Shown: one piece after another, positions 54,065 through 62,374 of the stretch
Layout of the letters: the number at the start of each line of letters is the position of its first letter
How positions within the stretch are numbered: position 1 is the first letter of the stretch
NCBI RefSeq assembly: GCF_030285365.1
Contig: NZ_JASVDS010000006.1
Location: 186,001 to 250,000, forward strand
Direction of reading: 5' to 3'
Length of the DNA: 64,000 nt
From: Roseateles subflavus
GTDB lineage: Bacteria; Pseudomonadota; Gammaproteobacteria; Burkholderiales; Burkholderiaceae_C
The notes under the pieces: model-generated
What the model was told of the DNA's origin: nothing
What the model saw: only the letters and a program-made list of their open reading frames with translations
The model's database searches: none
Position numbers and translations under genes: made by a program

Positions 54065-54274
54065 ATGACCTCCTGGCAGATCGTCCGCATCGCCGCCGGC
54101 AGCTTCGTGCTGCTGTCCCTCGCCCTCGGCCTCCCCGGCAGCCCGCTGTTCCTCTCACAATGGTGGCTGGCCTTCACGGCCTTCGTCGGGCTGAACCTGC
54201 TGCAAAGCGGCTTCACCCGCTGGTGCCTGATGGAGACGCTGCTGCGCAAGCTCGGGGTGCGCCCGGGCTGCTGA
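54065..54274 (+). CDS. DUF2892 membrane protein (YgaP tail-like)
   Basis: 69 residues with two membrane helices (about 4-24 and 29-48) and a GFTRWCLMETLLRKLGVR end, like the C-terminal membrane part of YgaP-type rhodaneses; Cys54 is in the position usual for the family. It starts 1 bp after the pump's stop and precedes trxC by 15 bp. The soluble rhodanese partner may be the divergent single-domain gene. Confidence 0.78.
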   Translation: MTSWQIVRIAAGSFVLLSLALGLPGSPLFLSQWWLAFTAFVGLNLLQSGFTRWCLMETLLRKLGVRPGC

Positions 54275-54289
54275 TTCGAGGAGGACACC

Positions 54290-54724
54290 ATGCATCTGGT
54301 CTGTGCCCATTGCGGGGCCACCAATCGCGTGCCGACGGAGCGCCTGCAGGACGGGCCGGTCTGCGGCCGCTGCGGCGCCGAGATCGCCCCGGCGCGCCCG
54401 CTGGCGCTGGGCGACGCCCATTTCGCCGACTACATCGCGCGGACCGAGGCCCCCGTCGTCGTGGACTTCTGGGCGGCCTGGTGCGGCCCCTGCCGCATGA
54501 TGGCGCCGCAGTTCGAGACCGCCGCGGCGCAGGCGCCGGGCATCCGCTTCGTGAAGGTGGACACCGAGGCCAGCCCGCAGACAGCGGCGCGGCTCGGCAT
54601 CCGCAGCATTCCCACCCTGGCGCTGTTCCTCGGCGGCCGCGAGGTGGCGCGCCAGAGCGGCGCCATGCCCGCGGCCGAGCTGCTGCGCTGGCTCCAATCC
54701 CATCTCCAGAAAGGACAGGGCTGA
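54290..54724 (+). CDS. trxC: Thioredoxin 2
   Basis: 144 residues. An N-terminal zinc finger (C5, C8, C25, C28) precedes a thioredoxin domain with WCGPC at 64-68 and the cis-Pro in SIPTL near 105. TrxC reduces protein disulfides and is usually induced by oxidative stress. AGGAGG lies 6-7 bp before the ATG. Its stop overlaps the OsmC-family start by 1 bp. Confidence 0.93.
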   Translation: MHLVCAHCGATNRVPTERLQDGPVCGRCGAEIAPARPLALGDAHFADYIARTEAPVVVDFWAAWCGPCRMMAPQFETAAAQAPGIRFVKVDTEASPQTAARLGIRSIPTLALFLGGREVARQSGAMPAAELLRWLQSHLQKGQG

Positions 54725-55200
54725 TGAGCGACGAACTCGTGCGCGTTGAACTGGTCCAGCAGGCGGACTACCGCTTCGACACCCGCTTCGGCGGCGACGT
54801 CCCCGCCGTGCTGACCGACGAACCACCGCCCCTGGGCAGCGGCCAGGGGCCCTCGCCCGTGCAGCTGCTGTGCGCGGCCGTGGGCAACTGCCTGTCGGAT
54901 TCGCTGCTCTTTGCGCTGCGCAAGTACAAGCAGGCGCCCGAGCCGCTGCGCTGCAGCGTCGAAGCCCAGGTCGGCCGCAATGCCGAGGGCCGCGTGCGCG
55001 TGCTGGCGATGCAGGCCCGGCTGCAGCTCGGGGTGCCGGCAGCGCAGCTGCAGCACCTCGATCGCGTGCTGAGCCAGTTCGAGGCCTTCTGCACCGTGAC
55101 GCAGAGCGTAGGCCAGGGCATCGCCATCAGCACCGAGGTCCGCGATGCCGAAGGCGCGCTGCTCAAGCCCGCCGCGCCCCTGTCACACGGATCTTCGTGA
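54724..55200 (+). CDS. OsmC family protein
   Basis: 158 residues with the OsmC layout: GPSPVQLLCAAVGNCLSDSLLF (about 42-63), which contains the first redox Cys (C50, C56), and the C-terminal FEAFCTVTQSVGQGI (about 120-134) with Cys124. OsmC proteins reduce organic hydroperoxides through paired cysteines, or act on other small thiol compounds. It overlaps trxC by 1 bp. Confidence 0.83.
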   Translation: MSDELVRVELVQQADYRFDTRFGGDVPAVLTDEPPPLGSGQGPSPVQLLCAAVGNCLSDSLLFALRKYKQAPEPLRCSVEAQVGRNAEGRVRVLAMQARLQLGVPAAQLQHLDRVLSQFEAFCTVTQSVGQGIAISTEVRDAEGALLKPAAPLSHGSS

Positions 55201-55243
55201 TCCCCCGGATCCTTCTTCCCCTCAACACACCAAGGAGTGAATC

Positions 55244-55441
55244 ATGCAAGCCAATATCGGAACCCTGGACCGCGCCATGCGCATCATCGCCGGCCTCATC
55301 CTGATCGCCTGCACCCTGCTGGGCTTCATCGGCGCCTGGGGCTGGATCGGCGTCGTCTTCGTGGCGACCGGGGCCCTTCGCTTCTGCCCGGCCTACCTGC
55401 CCTTCGGCATGAGCACCTGCAAGCTGCCTGAGCAGAAGTAG
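55244..55441 (+). CDS. DUF2892 membrane protein
   Basis: 65 residues: MQANIGTLDRAMRIIAGLIL at the start, two membrane helices, and RFCPAYLPFGMSTCKL near 46-61, with the two conserved Cys (48 and 59) of the DUF2892 family. Function is unknown; it is often found with rhodanese and persulfide genes. AAGGAG is 7 bp before the ATG. Likely last gene of the sulfur-stress operon. Confidence 0.85.
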   Translation: MQANIGTLDRAMRIIAGLILIACTLLGFIGAWGWIGVVFVATGALRFCPAYLPFGMSTCKLPEQK

Positions 55442-55546
55442 GCCGCGACCGGCCGGCGGGGGCGCCCCCGCCCCTGTCGCCTGGGCGTCAACGGACGCGG
55501 GAAGCTCCCAGGGCTGGCCGGCGGATCGCTGGGGTAGTGTGGGGCC

Positions 55547-56026
55547 ATGAGCAGCACGCCGCCCCGCACCGTCTTCGAACCCGAGTTCACCGTCGCCCTG
55601 TGCCAGATCTTCGAGGAGCACATCAGCTTCAACAAGGTGCTGGGTCTGCAGGTCACGGCCCTGGAGGCCCTCGCCGCCGAAGCCACCGTGGTGATGCGCC
55701 CCGAGCTCATCGGCCATTTCGCGCATCAGCGCATGCACGGCGGCGTCATTTCCGCGACGCTCGATGCGCTGGGCGGGCTGGCCGTGATGGCAGCCATCGG
55801 TGACCGTCACCGCGACGAGTTGCCCTCCGTCCGGCTGCAGCGCTTCAACAAGCTCGGCACCATCGACCTGCGCGTCGACTACCTGCGCCCGGCCATCGGA
55901 GACCACTTCATCGCCCGCGCCGAGGTCCTGCGCCTGGGCAGCCGTGTGGCCAGCACCCGCATGGAGTTCATGGACGCCCAGCGCCGCCTGCTCAGCACCG
56001 GCTCCGCCGCCTACATGGTGTCCTGA
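55547..56026 (+). CDS. PaaI-like hotdog thioesterase
   Basis: 159 residues. A hotdog fold is indicated by HGGVISATLDALGGLAVMAAI (about 64-84), the PaaI-type catalytic helix, and later strands IDLRVDYLRPAIGDHFIARAEVLRLGSRVA. It probably hydrolyses an acyl-CoA; the substrate is unknown. It is 105 bp after the DUF2892 gene and probably independent of it. Confidence 0.82.
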   Translation: MSSTPPRTVFEPEFTVALCQIFEEHISFNKVLGLQVTALEALAAEATVVMRPELIGHFAHQRMHGGVISATLDALGGLAVMAAIGDRHRDELPSVRLQRFNKLGTIDLRVDYLRPAIGDHFIARAEVLRLGSRVASTRMEFMDAQRRLLSTGSAAYMVS

Positions 56027-56131
56027 GCCGGAATGCGGGCGAGCTCGGGCGGCGCGCCATCAGGGTTTGCCGCGGCCTGCAGCGGTGATTTCTGGCAGGG
56101 GGCGGCCGGCGAATTGGCATAGAGTCCGGGC

Positions 56132-57244
56132 ATGCAGTACCCGCCGTACCCCGACGCCGACCGGGGCGTTTCACTGTCGGCCACCCCCACCTCGAACGGG
56201 CCGGCCCCTTCGAGCCCCCGAGCGCAGGCGCCGCTGGACGCCACCGCCAGCGCCACGGCGGCCGGCGAGGCCCTGCTGGCGCAGGCGATCCAGTCCTGGC
56301 AGACCGGCGATCTGCTGCCCAGCTGCCGCCAGGCGCTGTCCGCGGCCGTCGCGCTCAGCAATGGCCCTCCCTCCCCCCAGTTGCCGCACGCGCTGCGCCA
56401 GGCCGCGCTGGCCTTGTGCGAGTTCGGTCTTGCCGCCGAGGCGCTGCCCCTTGCCCGTACCGCCGTGCGCTACCTGGAACGCGAGGGCCTGCACGAGCCG
56501 CTCTCCGCCTGCCTCAGCTGCCTCGGCCATGTGCACGCGCGGCTCGGCCAGCTCGACCAGGCCGAGCTGCTGCACATGCGCGCCCTCTCCCTGGCGCGCG
56601 AATCCATCGACAGCGCCGACCGCATGCGGGCCTACACGAACCTCATCGTCTCGATGTCGGCTGCCCATGAGCAGGCCCTGGAGCGCAACGACGAGGAGGG
56701 CCGCGTGATGGCGCGGCTCGCGCTCCGCCGCGCCGAGCGCCAACTGGGCGGCGCGCGCTCCCTCGCGCAGGACGGACGCCTGCAGGGCGGCTTCCAGGGC
56801 GTGCTGAAGCTGGCTGTCGCCCACCTGCTGGTGCTGCTGCACCGGCTGGACGAGGCGGAGACGATGCTCAACCAGCTGCTGTCGCTGTGGTCGCAGGACG
56901 AGAAGACACGCTACTGGCGCTGGTCAGCCCTGGAAAGCATGGCCGAGCTGCTGAACCGGCGGGGCCGCCCGGGCGAGGCCTGGCAGCTGCTGCAGGAGCT
57001 GCTCCTCGTGCCCGAGTTGCAGAGCAACGTGCAGCTCCATGGCGCGCTGCTGCGGCAGGCCATGCGCTGCCTGCGCGCCGTCGACAGCCCCGAGACCGCC
57101 CAGCGCCTGCAGGCCCTGGAAGCGCAGCGCCGCCAATGGGAGCTGCAGAACGCCCAGGCCGCGGCCGAGGCGCGCGAGACGCTCGCGCAGGAACTGCACC
57201 TCATCCAGCCCTGGATGCAGGCGCTGCTCAGCGCCGAGGACTGA
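56132..57244 (+). CDS. TPR-repeat protein of unknown function
   Basis: 370 residues. After a Pro/Ser-rich N-terminus (1-40), tandem helix pairs resemble TPRs: LPHALRQAALALCEFGLAAEALPLARTA near 84-111, ACLSCLGHVHARLGQLDQAELLHMRAL near 125-151 and AELLNRRGRPGEAWQLLQELL near 270-291. The C-terminal helix looks coiled-coil (EAQRRQWELQNAQAAAEAR). No enzymatic domain is seen; it is shorter than TPR-GGDEF proteins. It ends convergently with the regulator gene, overlapping by 17 bp. Confidence 0.72.
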   Translation: MQYPPYPDADRGVSLSATPTSNGPAPSSPRAQAPLDATASATAAGEALLAQAIQSWQTGDLLPSCRQALSAAVALSNGPPSPQLPHALRQAALALCEFGLAAEALPLARTAVRYLEREGLHEPLSACLSCLGHVHARLGQLDQAELLHMRALSLARESIDSADRMRAYTNLIVSMSAAHEQALERNDEEGRVMARLALRRAERQLGGARSLAQDGRLQGGFQGVLKLAVAHLLVLLHRLDEAETMLNQLLSLWSQDEKTRYWRWSALESMAELLNRRGRPGEAWQLLQELLLVPELQSNVQLHGALLRQAMRCLRAVDSPETAQRLQALEAQRRQWELQNAQAAAEARETLAQELHLIQPWMQALLSAED

Positions 57245-57854
57245 CGCGGTAGGCGCAGCGGCGCGCACCCGCCAGCTGATGCTCCGTGCGCTGCACCTCG
57301 GCCCAGGGGGCGAGGCAACGCTGGAACAGGGCCAGCTCCGATCGGCAGAAGCCCTGGCAGACCTGGGCGGCGGCACAGATGGGACAGTGGTCCTCGATCA
57401 GCAGCCAGTCGGTGCCGTCCCGCTCCAGGCGTGCCATGTAGCCCTCGCGCTCGCGTTCGGCCGCCAGGGCCTGCAGGGCGCCACGCAGGCCGCGGCAGCG
57501 GGCCAGCGCCGCCCGGTAGCGCTGCTCGGCGTCCCGCTCGCGGGTATCGACCAGGCGTTCGAGGGCGGCCTCGCCGAACAACACGCGGACCTCCCGGATC
57601 AGCTGCACCGTCAGCTCGCCGTGCCGGTCAGGGAACAGGGCGTGCCCCGCTTCGCTGAGCTGCCACAGACGCCGCGGCCGCCCCACGCCGGCGGGCTCGT
57701 CCTGCCATCGCAGCAAGCCCTCCTCGGCCAGCTGGGCCAGCTGCTTGTGGGCACCCATGAGGCTGAGGCCCAGCGCTTCGGCCACCTGCGCGGCCGGCTG
57801 CTGGCCCGCCTGCTTGAGCTGCTGCAGCAGGCGCTGGCGGGAGGCCGTTCTCAT
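57228..57854 (-). CDS. Winged-helix regulator with C-terminal cysteine cluster (SufR-like)
   Basis: 208 residues. An N-terminal DeoR/ArsR-like helix-turn-helix (about 5-70) is followed by a coiled region and a cysteine-rich end: C157, C160, C166, C170, C180 and C200, in HCPICAAAQVCQGFC and ARRCAYRV. SufR-type repressors use a similar region to hold a 4Fe-4S cluster, so iron-sulfur or redox sensing is plausible, though here no suf genes are near. Its ATG overlaps the MFS stop by 4 bp; a candidate operator lies before the MFS gene. Confidence 0.78.
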   Translation of the reverse strand: MRTASRQRLLQQLKQAGQQPAAQVAEALGLSLMGAHKQLAQLAEEGLLRWQDEPAGVGRPRRLWQLSEAGHALFPDRHGELTVQLIREVRVLFGEAALERLVDTRERDAEQRYRAALARCRGLRGALQALAAEREREGYMARLERDGTDWLLIEDHCPICAAAQVCQGFCRSELALFQRCLAPWAEVQRTEHQLAGARRCAYRVSPRR

Positions 57855-59134
57855 GCATCCTCCCGGGGCGCTGGCGCCTCGTGCGGCTGCTCGCTGCGGG
57901 CCAGCGCCAGCAGCTGCCACGCCGCCAGCACGCAGGTCAGGCCGCCGAGGCCCATGATCCACCGCGAGGACAGCAGTGCCAGCGCCGAGCCCAGCAGCGC
58001 CACCAGCACATTGGACAGACAGAAGATCGTGGACAGCAGGCCCATCACCCGCCCCTGCCCGTGGGCAGCGAAGCGCTCGGACATCCAGGCGGGCATCACC
58101 GCGTTGTAGAGCGCCAGCGGCAGGCCCAGCGTCGCGATCATCACCAGTCCCGGCGTGGCCGGCAGCACCGCCAGCAGACTGAGGCCGATGGCCGCCACGA
58201 GCGCCATCCAGGCCGCCCCGCGCAGGGGGTGGCGCCGCCCGCCGCCGAAGCGCCCGGCGAGCACGCTGGCCAGCGTCATCGTGGCGCACTGGGCGGCCGT
58301 GACGTAGGCGATGCCGCGGCTGTCGAGCCCCGCCTGCTCCAGCATCCACAGCGGCGCGAACTCGTACAACGCCGTGACCCCCAGCGTGTAGAGAAACTGC
58401 AGCAGGGCCAGGCGGGCGAGCACGGCGTCGGTGCGCAGCAGGCCCAGCGCCTGCTGCTCACGCATGGCCTTCAGCAGGTGCAGCGGCCCGCTCGCCCGCG
58501 GCCCGGCCGGCACGCCCGCGGCCAGGATGACGAGACAGGGCAGCATGGCCAGCCCCGCCAGCACGAAGGGCACGGGCTCGCCCCAGCTCAGCGTCAGGCC
58601 GCCCACCAGAGGCCCGAGCAGCCAGCCCGCGTAGAGGCAGGCATTGAGCCAGGCCAGGCCGCGGGTGCGGTCGATCTGGCCGTGCAGGTCCGCCACGAGC
58701 GCGCGTGCGACGGCCACATTGCCCTCGGTGAGGCCGGTCACGAAGCGCGCCAGCACGAAGACCACATACCAGCGCTGCTGCAGGGCATAGGCCGTCAGCA
58801 GGTAGCCCAGCAGCGTGGCAGTGAGCGTCACGTTGAGCACCGCGCGGCGGCCGTAGCGGTCCGAGAGCGGCCCGATGAAGAGGCTCCCCAGCAGGATGCC
58901 GAGCGGATTGACGGCCAGGGCCAGGCCCATCAGCAGCTTGGGATCCAGCCCCATGAAGTGCGTGAAGCCGTCGCGCGCGCCGTCCACGAAGATGGGCGCG
59001 AGGATGGGATAGGGCATGGCCACGCCGACGGTGCTCATCAGCGCCAGGGCGCAGACGGCGCCGAGCACCCAGTAGGGATGGCGGATCGCGGGCGTCGTGG
59101 GCTCGGGGACGGGGGGTGTGAGGGTGGCGCTCAT
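57851..59134 (-). CDS. MFS exporter (multidrug-type)
   Basis: 427 residues with 12 predicted membrane helices. The loop 2-3 signature GPLSDRYGRRAVL is near 88-100, and the helix-5 motif region WLLGPLVGGL is near 171-180. The substrate is unknown. Cotranscribed with the Cys-rich regulator (4 bp overlap), which likely controls it. Confidence 0.82.
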   Translation of the reverse strand: MSATLTPPVPEPTTPAIRHPYWVLGAVCALALMSTVGVAMPYPILAPIFVDGARDGFTHFMGLDPKLLMGLALAVNPLGILLGSLFIGPLSDRYGRRAVLNVTLTATLLGYLLTAYALQQRWYVVFVLARFVTGLTEGNVAVARALVADLHGQIDRTRGLAWLNACLYAGWLLGPLVGGLTLSWGEPVPFVLAGLAMLPCLVILAAGVPAGPRASGPLHLLKAMREQQALGLLRTDAVLARLALLQFLYTLGVTALYEFAPLWMLEQAGLDSRGIAYVTAAQCATMTLASVLAGRFGGGRRHPLRGAAWMALVAAIGLSLLAVLPATPGLVMIATLGLPLALYNAVMPAWMSERFAAHGQGRVMGLLSTIFCLSNVLVALLGSALALLSSRWIMGLGGLTCVLAAWQLLALARSEQPHEAPAPREDA

Positions 59135-59200
59135 GCGGCGCAGACCCGATGCAGGGGCGTGAACGAGGGCATGCGCGCATGATGGCCGGGCGCCGGAAAA

Positions 59201-59221
59201 TAATCAACGAAACGTTTATTA
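59201..59221. promoter_or_regulatory. Candidate operator upstream of the MFS-regulator pair
   Basis: TAATCAACG-AAA-CGTTTATTA is an inverted repeat with 8 of 9 pairs in a locally AT-rich stretch. It lies 67 bp before the MFS start and 84 bp before the divergent phosphatase gene, a good site for autoregulation by the winged-helix protein. Confidence 0.6.
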
Positions 59222-59304
59222 ACCACGACCTCATCGAGGCGGATCATGGCCTGCTCCGGGCCCGCCCCTCCCTGCCGACGGGCGGCCGAAGGCACAATGG
59301 CACC

Positions 59305-59781
59305 ATGGCATTTCGCGCACTCGAGCTCCCACACGACATCAGCGGCCGGCTGTGGCTGCAGTCCATGCCCGGCCGCCTCGAACCCTGGGGCAGCTTCCTT
59401 GACGAAGCCCGCACGCGGCAGCTGACGCTGGTGAGCTGCCTGAATCCGCTGGACGAGGTGGCGCAGCTCTCGCCCCTTTATCACAAGGCCATCAGCGAGG
59501 GCCGCCTGCCCTTTCGCTGGCAGCACCTGCCCATGCGGGACTTCGGCCTGGGTTCGAACCCCGAGGTCTTCCGCCAGGGGGTCGAGACGCTGATCCACAG
59601 CCTGCGCGTGGGTGACCGCGTGCTGCTGCATTGCGCGGCCGGCATCGGGCGCACCGGCACCGTGGCGGCCTGCGTGCTCAAGGGGCTGGGGCTGCCTGTC
59701 GAGGACTCGCTGCTGCGCGTGCGCCAAGCCGGTTCCAACCCGCAATCGGCCGTGCAGAGCGGCTGGGTGGAGCAGTTCTGA
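59305..59781 (+). CDS. Dual-specificity/tyrosine phosphatase-like protein
   Basis: 158 residues. The phosphatase P-loop HCAAGIGRTG (about 109-118) has the C-x5-R signature with Cys110 and Arg116, and a general-acid Asp is possible in MRDFGLG near 76. It may dephosphorylate protein tyrosine or another phosphoester; the substrate is unknown. The start at MAFRALELP is likely but has no strong ribosome site. Confidence 0.78.
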   Translation: MAFRALELPHDISGRLWLQSMPGRLEPWGSFLDEARTRQLTLVSCLNPLDEVAQLSPLYHKAISEGRLPFRWQHLPMRDFGLGSNPEVFRQGVETLIHSLRVGDRVLLHCAAGIGRTGTVAACVLKGLGLPVEDSLLRVRQAGSNPQSAVQSGWVEQF

Positions 59782-59795
59782 ACATCTCGCCTGCC

Positions 59796-60461
59796 ATGGC
59801 GGCGCTGCCACCCGCCCCGGACTCGCAGCGCCTGGCCCTGGGCTGGGTGCATGTGGGCCCTGGCTGCCTCGTCGTCGACAAGCCCAGCGGCCTGCTCTCG
59901 GTGCCCGGTCGCGGCGAGGACAAGCAGGACTGCGCCCTCCATCGCGTGCAGGCGCGCTTCCCCGAGGCCCTGGTCGTGCATCGCCTGGACATGGCGACCT
60001 CGGGCCTGCTCGTCTTCGCCCGCAGCCCGGCCGTGCAGCGCGAGCTCAGCGACGCCTTTGCCGGGCGGCAGGTCGAGAAGCGCTATGTGGCCGTGCTGGG
60101 CGGCGTGCTGGCGACGGACGATCAGCTCATCGACCTGCCCCTCGTGACCGACTGGCCCAACCGGCCGCGGCAGATGGTGTGCCCTGAGCGCGGCAAACCC
60201 TCGCAGACCCGGCTGCGCGTGCTGTCCCGCGACGAGCTTGCCCGGACGACCCGGGTCGAGCTCACGCCCTACACCGGCCGCTCGCATCAGCTGCGCGTGC
60301 ACTGCCTGGCCCTGGGGCACCCCATCCTCGGCGACGCGCTCTACGCCCCGCCCGAGCTGCTCGCCGCCGCCCCGCGGCTGCTGCTGCACGCCTGCGCGCT
60401 GGGACTGCCGGCGACCTCACTGGAGGGCGCGCTGGCGCTGGCCAGCCCTCCCCCGTTCTGA
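59796..60461 (+). CDS. RluA-family rRNA/tRNA pseudouridine synthase
   Basis: 221 residues. The catalytic motif HRLDMATSG (about 62-70, Asp65) and RSHQLRVHCLALGHPILGDALY near 161-182 are typical. No S4 domain is present, as in RluA itself (32 family). It converts uridine to pseudouridine in rRNA or tRNA. The gene begins 14 bp after the phosphatase stop, suggesting cotranscription. Confidence 0.88.
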   Translation: MAALPPAPDSQRLALGWVHVGPGCLVVDKPSGLLSVPGRGEDKQDCALHRVQARFPEALVVHRLDMATSGLLVFARSPAVQRELSDAFAGRQVEKRYVAVLGGVLATDDQLIDLPLVTDWPNRPRQMVCPERGKPSQTRLRVLSRDELARTTRVELTPYTGRSHQLRVHCLALGHPILGDALYAPPELLAAAPRLLLHACALGLPATSLEGALALASPPPF

Positions 60462-60499
60462 GTCTCGCGGCACCGGCCCGGCCGCGCGAGAATGCGCGC

Positions 60500-61282
60500 A
60501 TGAACAGCCCCAAGCGCCATCTCTACATCATCAGCGGCAGCTCGCGCGGCCTGGGCTTGGCCCTCGCGCGACAGCTGCTCGCCAGTGCCGAGCACCAGGT
60601 CCTGGGCATCGCCCGCCGCGACAACGAGACCCTCTACGGTCTGGCGGCCTCCACAGGCAGCGGCCTGCTGCAGTGGCGCCAGGATCTCTCGAACCCGCTG
60701 CCGGCGGCCCAGACCCTGAAGCAGTGGCTGCAGGCCCAGCCGCTCGCCGGCTTCGCCAGCCTCACGCTGATCAACAACGCCGGCGCCGTCACGGCCCCGG
60801 CCGCTGTGCAGGACACCGGCCTGGCCGAGCTGTCCAGTGCCCTGCGCGTCGGCGCCGAGGCGGCGCTGCTGCTCAGTGCCGCCTTCCTCGACGCCTGCCG
60901 GCAGGTGCCGGGCGAGCTGCGCGTGCTGAACATCTCGTCCGGGCTCGGACGCCGCGCCATGGCCGGCACGGCGGCCTACTGCGCCGCCAAGGCGGCGATG
61001 GACCACCTCTCCCGGGCGATGGCCCTGGACGAGGCCCACCGGGCCGCCCAGGGCCTGAAGGCGGCCCGCATCGTGTCCCTGGCGCCCGGCGTTGTCGACA
61101 CCGACATGCAGGTGCAGCTGCGCACGGCTTCGCCCGCCGGTTTCCCGGACCAGGGCCGCTTCGCCGCCTTGAAGGCCGAGCAGCAGCTGAGCAGCCCGGA
61201 AGCGGCAGCGGCGGCCGTGCTGCGCTTCCTCGCGCGGCCGGACTTCGGCGATCAGGTGATTGCAGACGTGCGCGAGGCCTGA
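60500..61282 (+). CDS. Short-chain dehydrogenase/reductase, sepiapterin-reductase-like
   Basis: 260 residues with a Rossmann fold. The cofactor motif GSSRGLG is at 13-19, NNAG near 91-94 and the catalytic YCAAK near 158-162, preceded by Ser in NISSGLG. NADP(H) preference is likely from the Arg-rich IARRDN segment after strand 2. The substrate is unknown. It is 38 bp after the RluA gene. Confidence 0.83.
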   Translation: MNSPKRHLYIISGSSRGLGLALARQLLASAEHQVLGIARRDNETLYGLAASTGSGLLQWRQDLSNPLPAAQTLKQWLQAQPLAGFASLTLINNAGAVTAPAAVQDTGLAELSSALRVGAEAALLLSAAFLDACRQVPGELRVLNISSGLGRRAMAGTAAYCAAKAAMDHLSRAMALDEAHRAAQGLKAARIVSLAPGVVDTDMQVQLRTASPAGFPDQGRFAALKAEQQLSSPEAAAAAVLRFLARPDFGDQVIADVREA

Positions 61283-61355
61283 GCCCGCCCATGGCGGCCT
61301 CGGCTCCTCCACACGAGGGGCGCGAGGCGGCGCCTGCCGCCCGGCGCTCGCGGCC

Positions 61356-62345
61356 TCAGCCCAGGAGATTGGCCAGCGTCAGCAGCGCCAGCAGGAACAT
61401 CCACAGCACGACCGAACGCCAGACCAGGCCGACCACGCTCTGCAGGTGGCCGAGCGCCGGCGCCATCCCGGGCGTGGAGCCCTCGGCGCGGGTGGCGTCC
61501 ATGTCACCGCCCGCCTCGAAGGTCTTGCTGCGATCGGGCGTGACGCCCGGGGCCGCGGTGCCGCCCAGCTGAACGCCCAGGGCACCCGCGGCCGACGCCA
61601 GGATGATGCCCTCGTTGGGATGCATCCACAGCCCGGCGTCGCGACGCCAGCCGTTCACGGCTTCCTCGAAGTTGCCCACGATGGCAAAGCCCGTGGCCGT
61701 CAGGCGGGCGGGCACGTAGTCGACCCAGCCGAAGAACTGGCGGGAGATCTGCATCAGGCGCTCGTTGGTGGGGGCGTCGATGGTGCGGCTCTTGAAGGCC
61801 CAGTAGCGGCTCGCGAATTCCGCCATGCGGTAGAGAATGGCGCCCGCCGGGCCCAGGCCCACGGTGGACAGCACGATGAACCAGAAGAACACGCCGAAGA
61901 CGTGGCGGTGCGCGGCCAGCAGCGAATGCTCGACGACGTGGCGCAGCAGCTCCGTGCGCGGCAGCTCGCTGGCATCGAGGTGACGCCATTCGGCGAGCAG
62001 GCGGCGGGCCTCCAGCTCGTCCGCCCGCTCCAGGGCGTCCCGGATGTCGGTGAAGTAGTGGCTGAACTGCCGGAAGCCGAGTGTGAGGTAGAGGATCAGG
62101 ACGTCCAGCGCCAGTGCGCCAAGCACCGTGAAGTGCCGCACCAGACCGTAGACGACGGCCGCCATCAGCGCCGGCCCGAGCACCGTGATGCCCCAGACGA
62201 CCAGCGCATGGCGCTCCTTGCCGGCATCGAAATTCCGGCCCGTCCAGCGCACCCAGCTGATCACGCCTTCGTGCACGGCATTGCCATGCGGCAGCGGCTT
62301 GAGCTGCTCACAGATCAGGGCCAGCAGGACGGCGAAGAAGTTCAT
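61356..62345 (-). CDS. CobD/CbiB-family membrane protein
   Basis: 329 residues with about four to five membrane helices, matching the CobD/CbiB family seen in betaproteobacteria: EQLKPLPHGNAVH near 13, VHPVV-like MHPNEGIILASAAGALGVQLGG near 240 and FGWVDYVPARLTATGFAIVGNFEEA near 205. CbiB attaches aminopropanol in cobalamin synthesis, but no cob genes are here and AmpE-like roles are also possible. It is 29 bp upstream of nothing recognisable and downstream of the Nudix gene on the same strand. Confidence 0.75.
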   Translation of the reverse strand: MNFFAVLLALICEQLKPLPHGNAVHEGVISWVRWTGRNFDAGKERHALVVWGITVLGPALMAAVVYGLVRHFTVLGALALDVLILYLTLGFRQFSHYFTDIRDALERADELEARRLLAEWRHLDASELPRTELLRHVVEHSLLAAHRHVFGVFFWFIVLSTVGLGPAGAILYRMAEFASRYWAFKSRTIDAPTNERLMQISRQFFGWVDYVPARLTATGFAIVGNFEEAVNGWRRDAGLWMHPNEGIILASAAGALGVQLGGTAAPGVTPDRSKTFEAGGDMDATRAEGSTPGMAPALGHLQSVVGLVWRSVVLWMFLLALLTLANLLG

Positions 62346-62374
62346 GGGCCCGCATGATAGCGGCCCGGCGGGCG

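Noticed and set aside
49105-54324. Antisense frame of about 1,740 codons over the RND pump
   Set aside because: Covers a canonical pump and adaptor on the other strand; composition is typical of GC-rich shadows.
61356-62345. Assigning the CobD/CbiB-like gene to cobalamin synthesis
   Set aside because: No other cobalamin gene or riboswitch is in the window, and related AmpE-type proteins share the fold.
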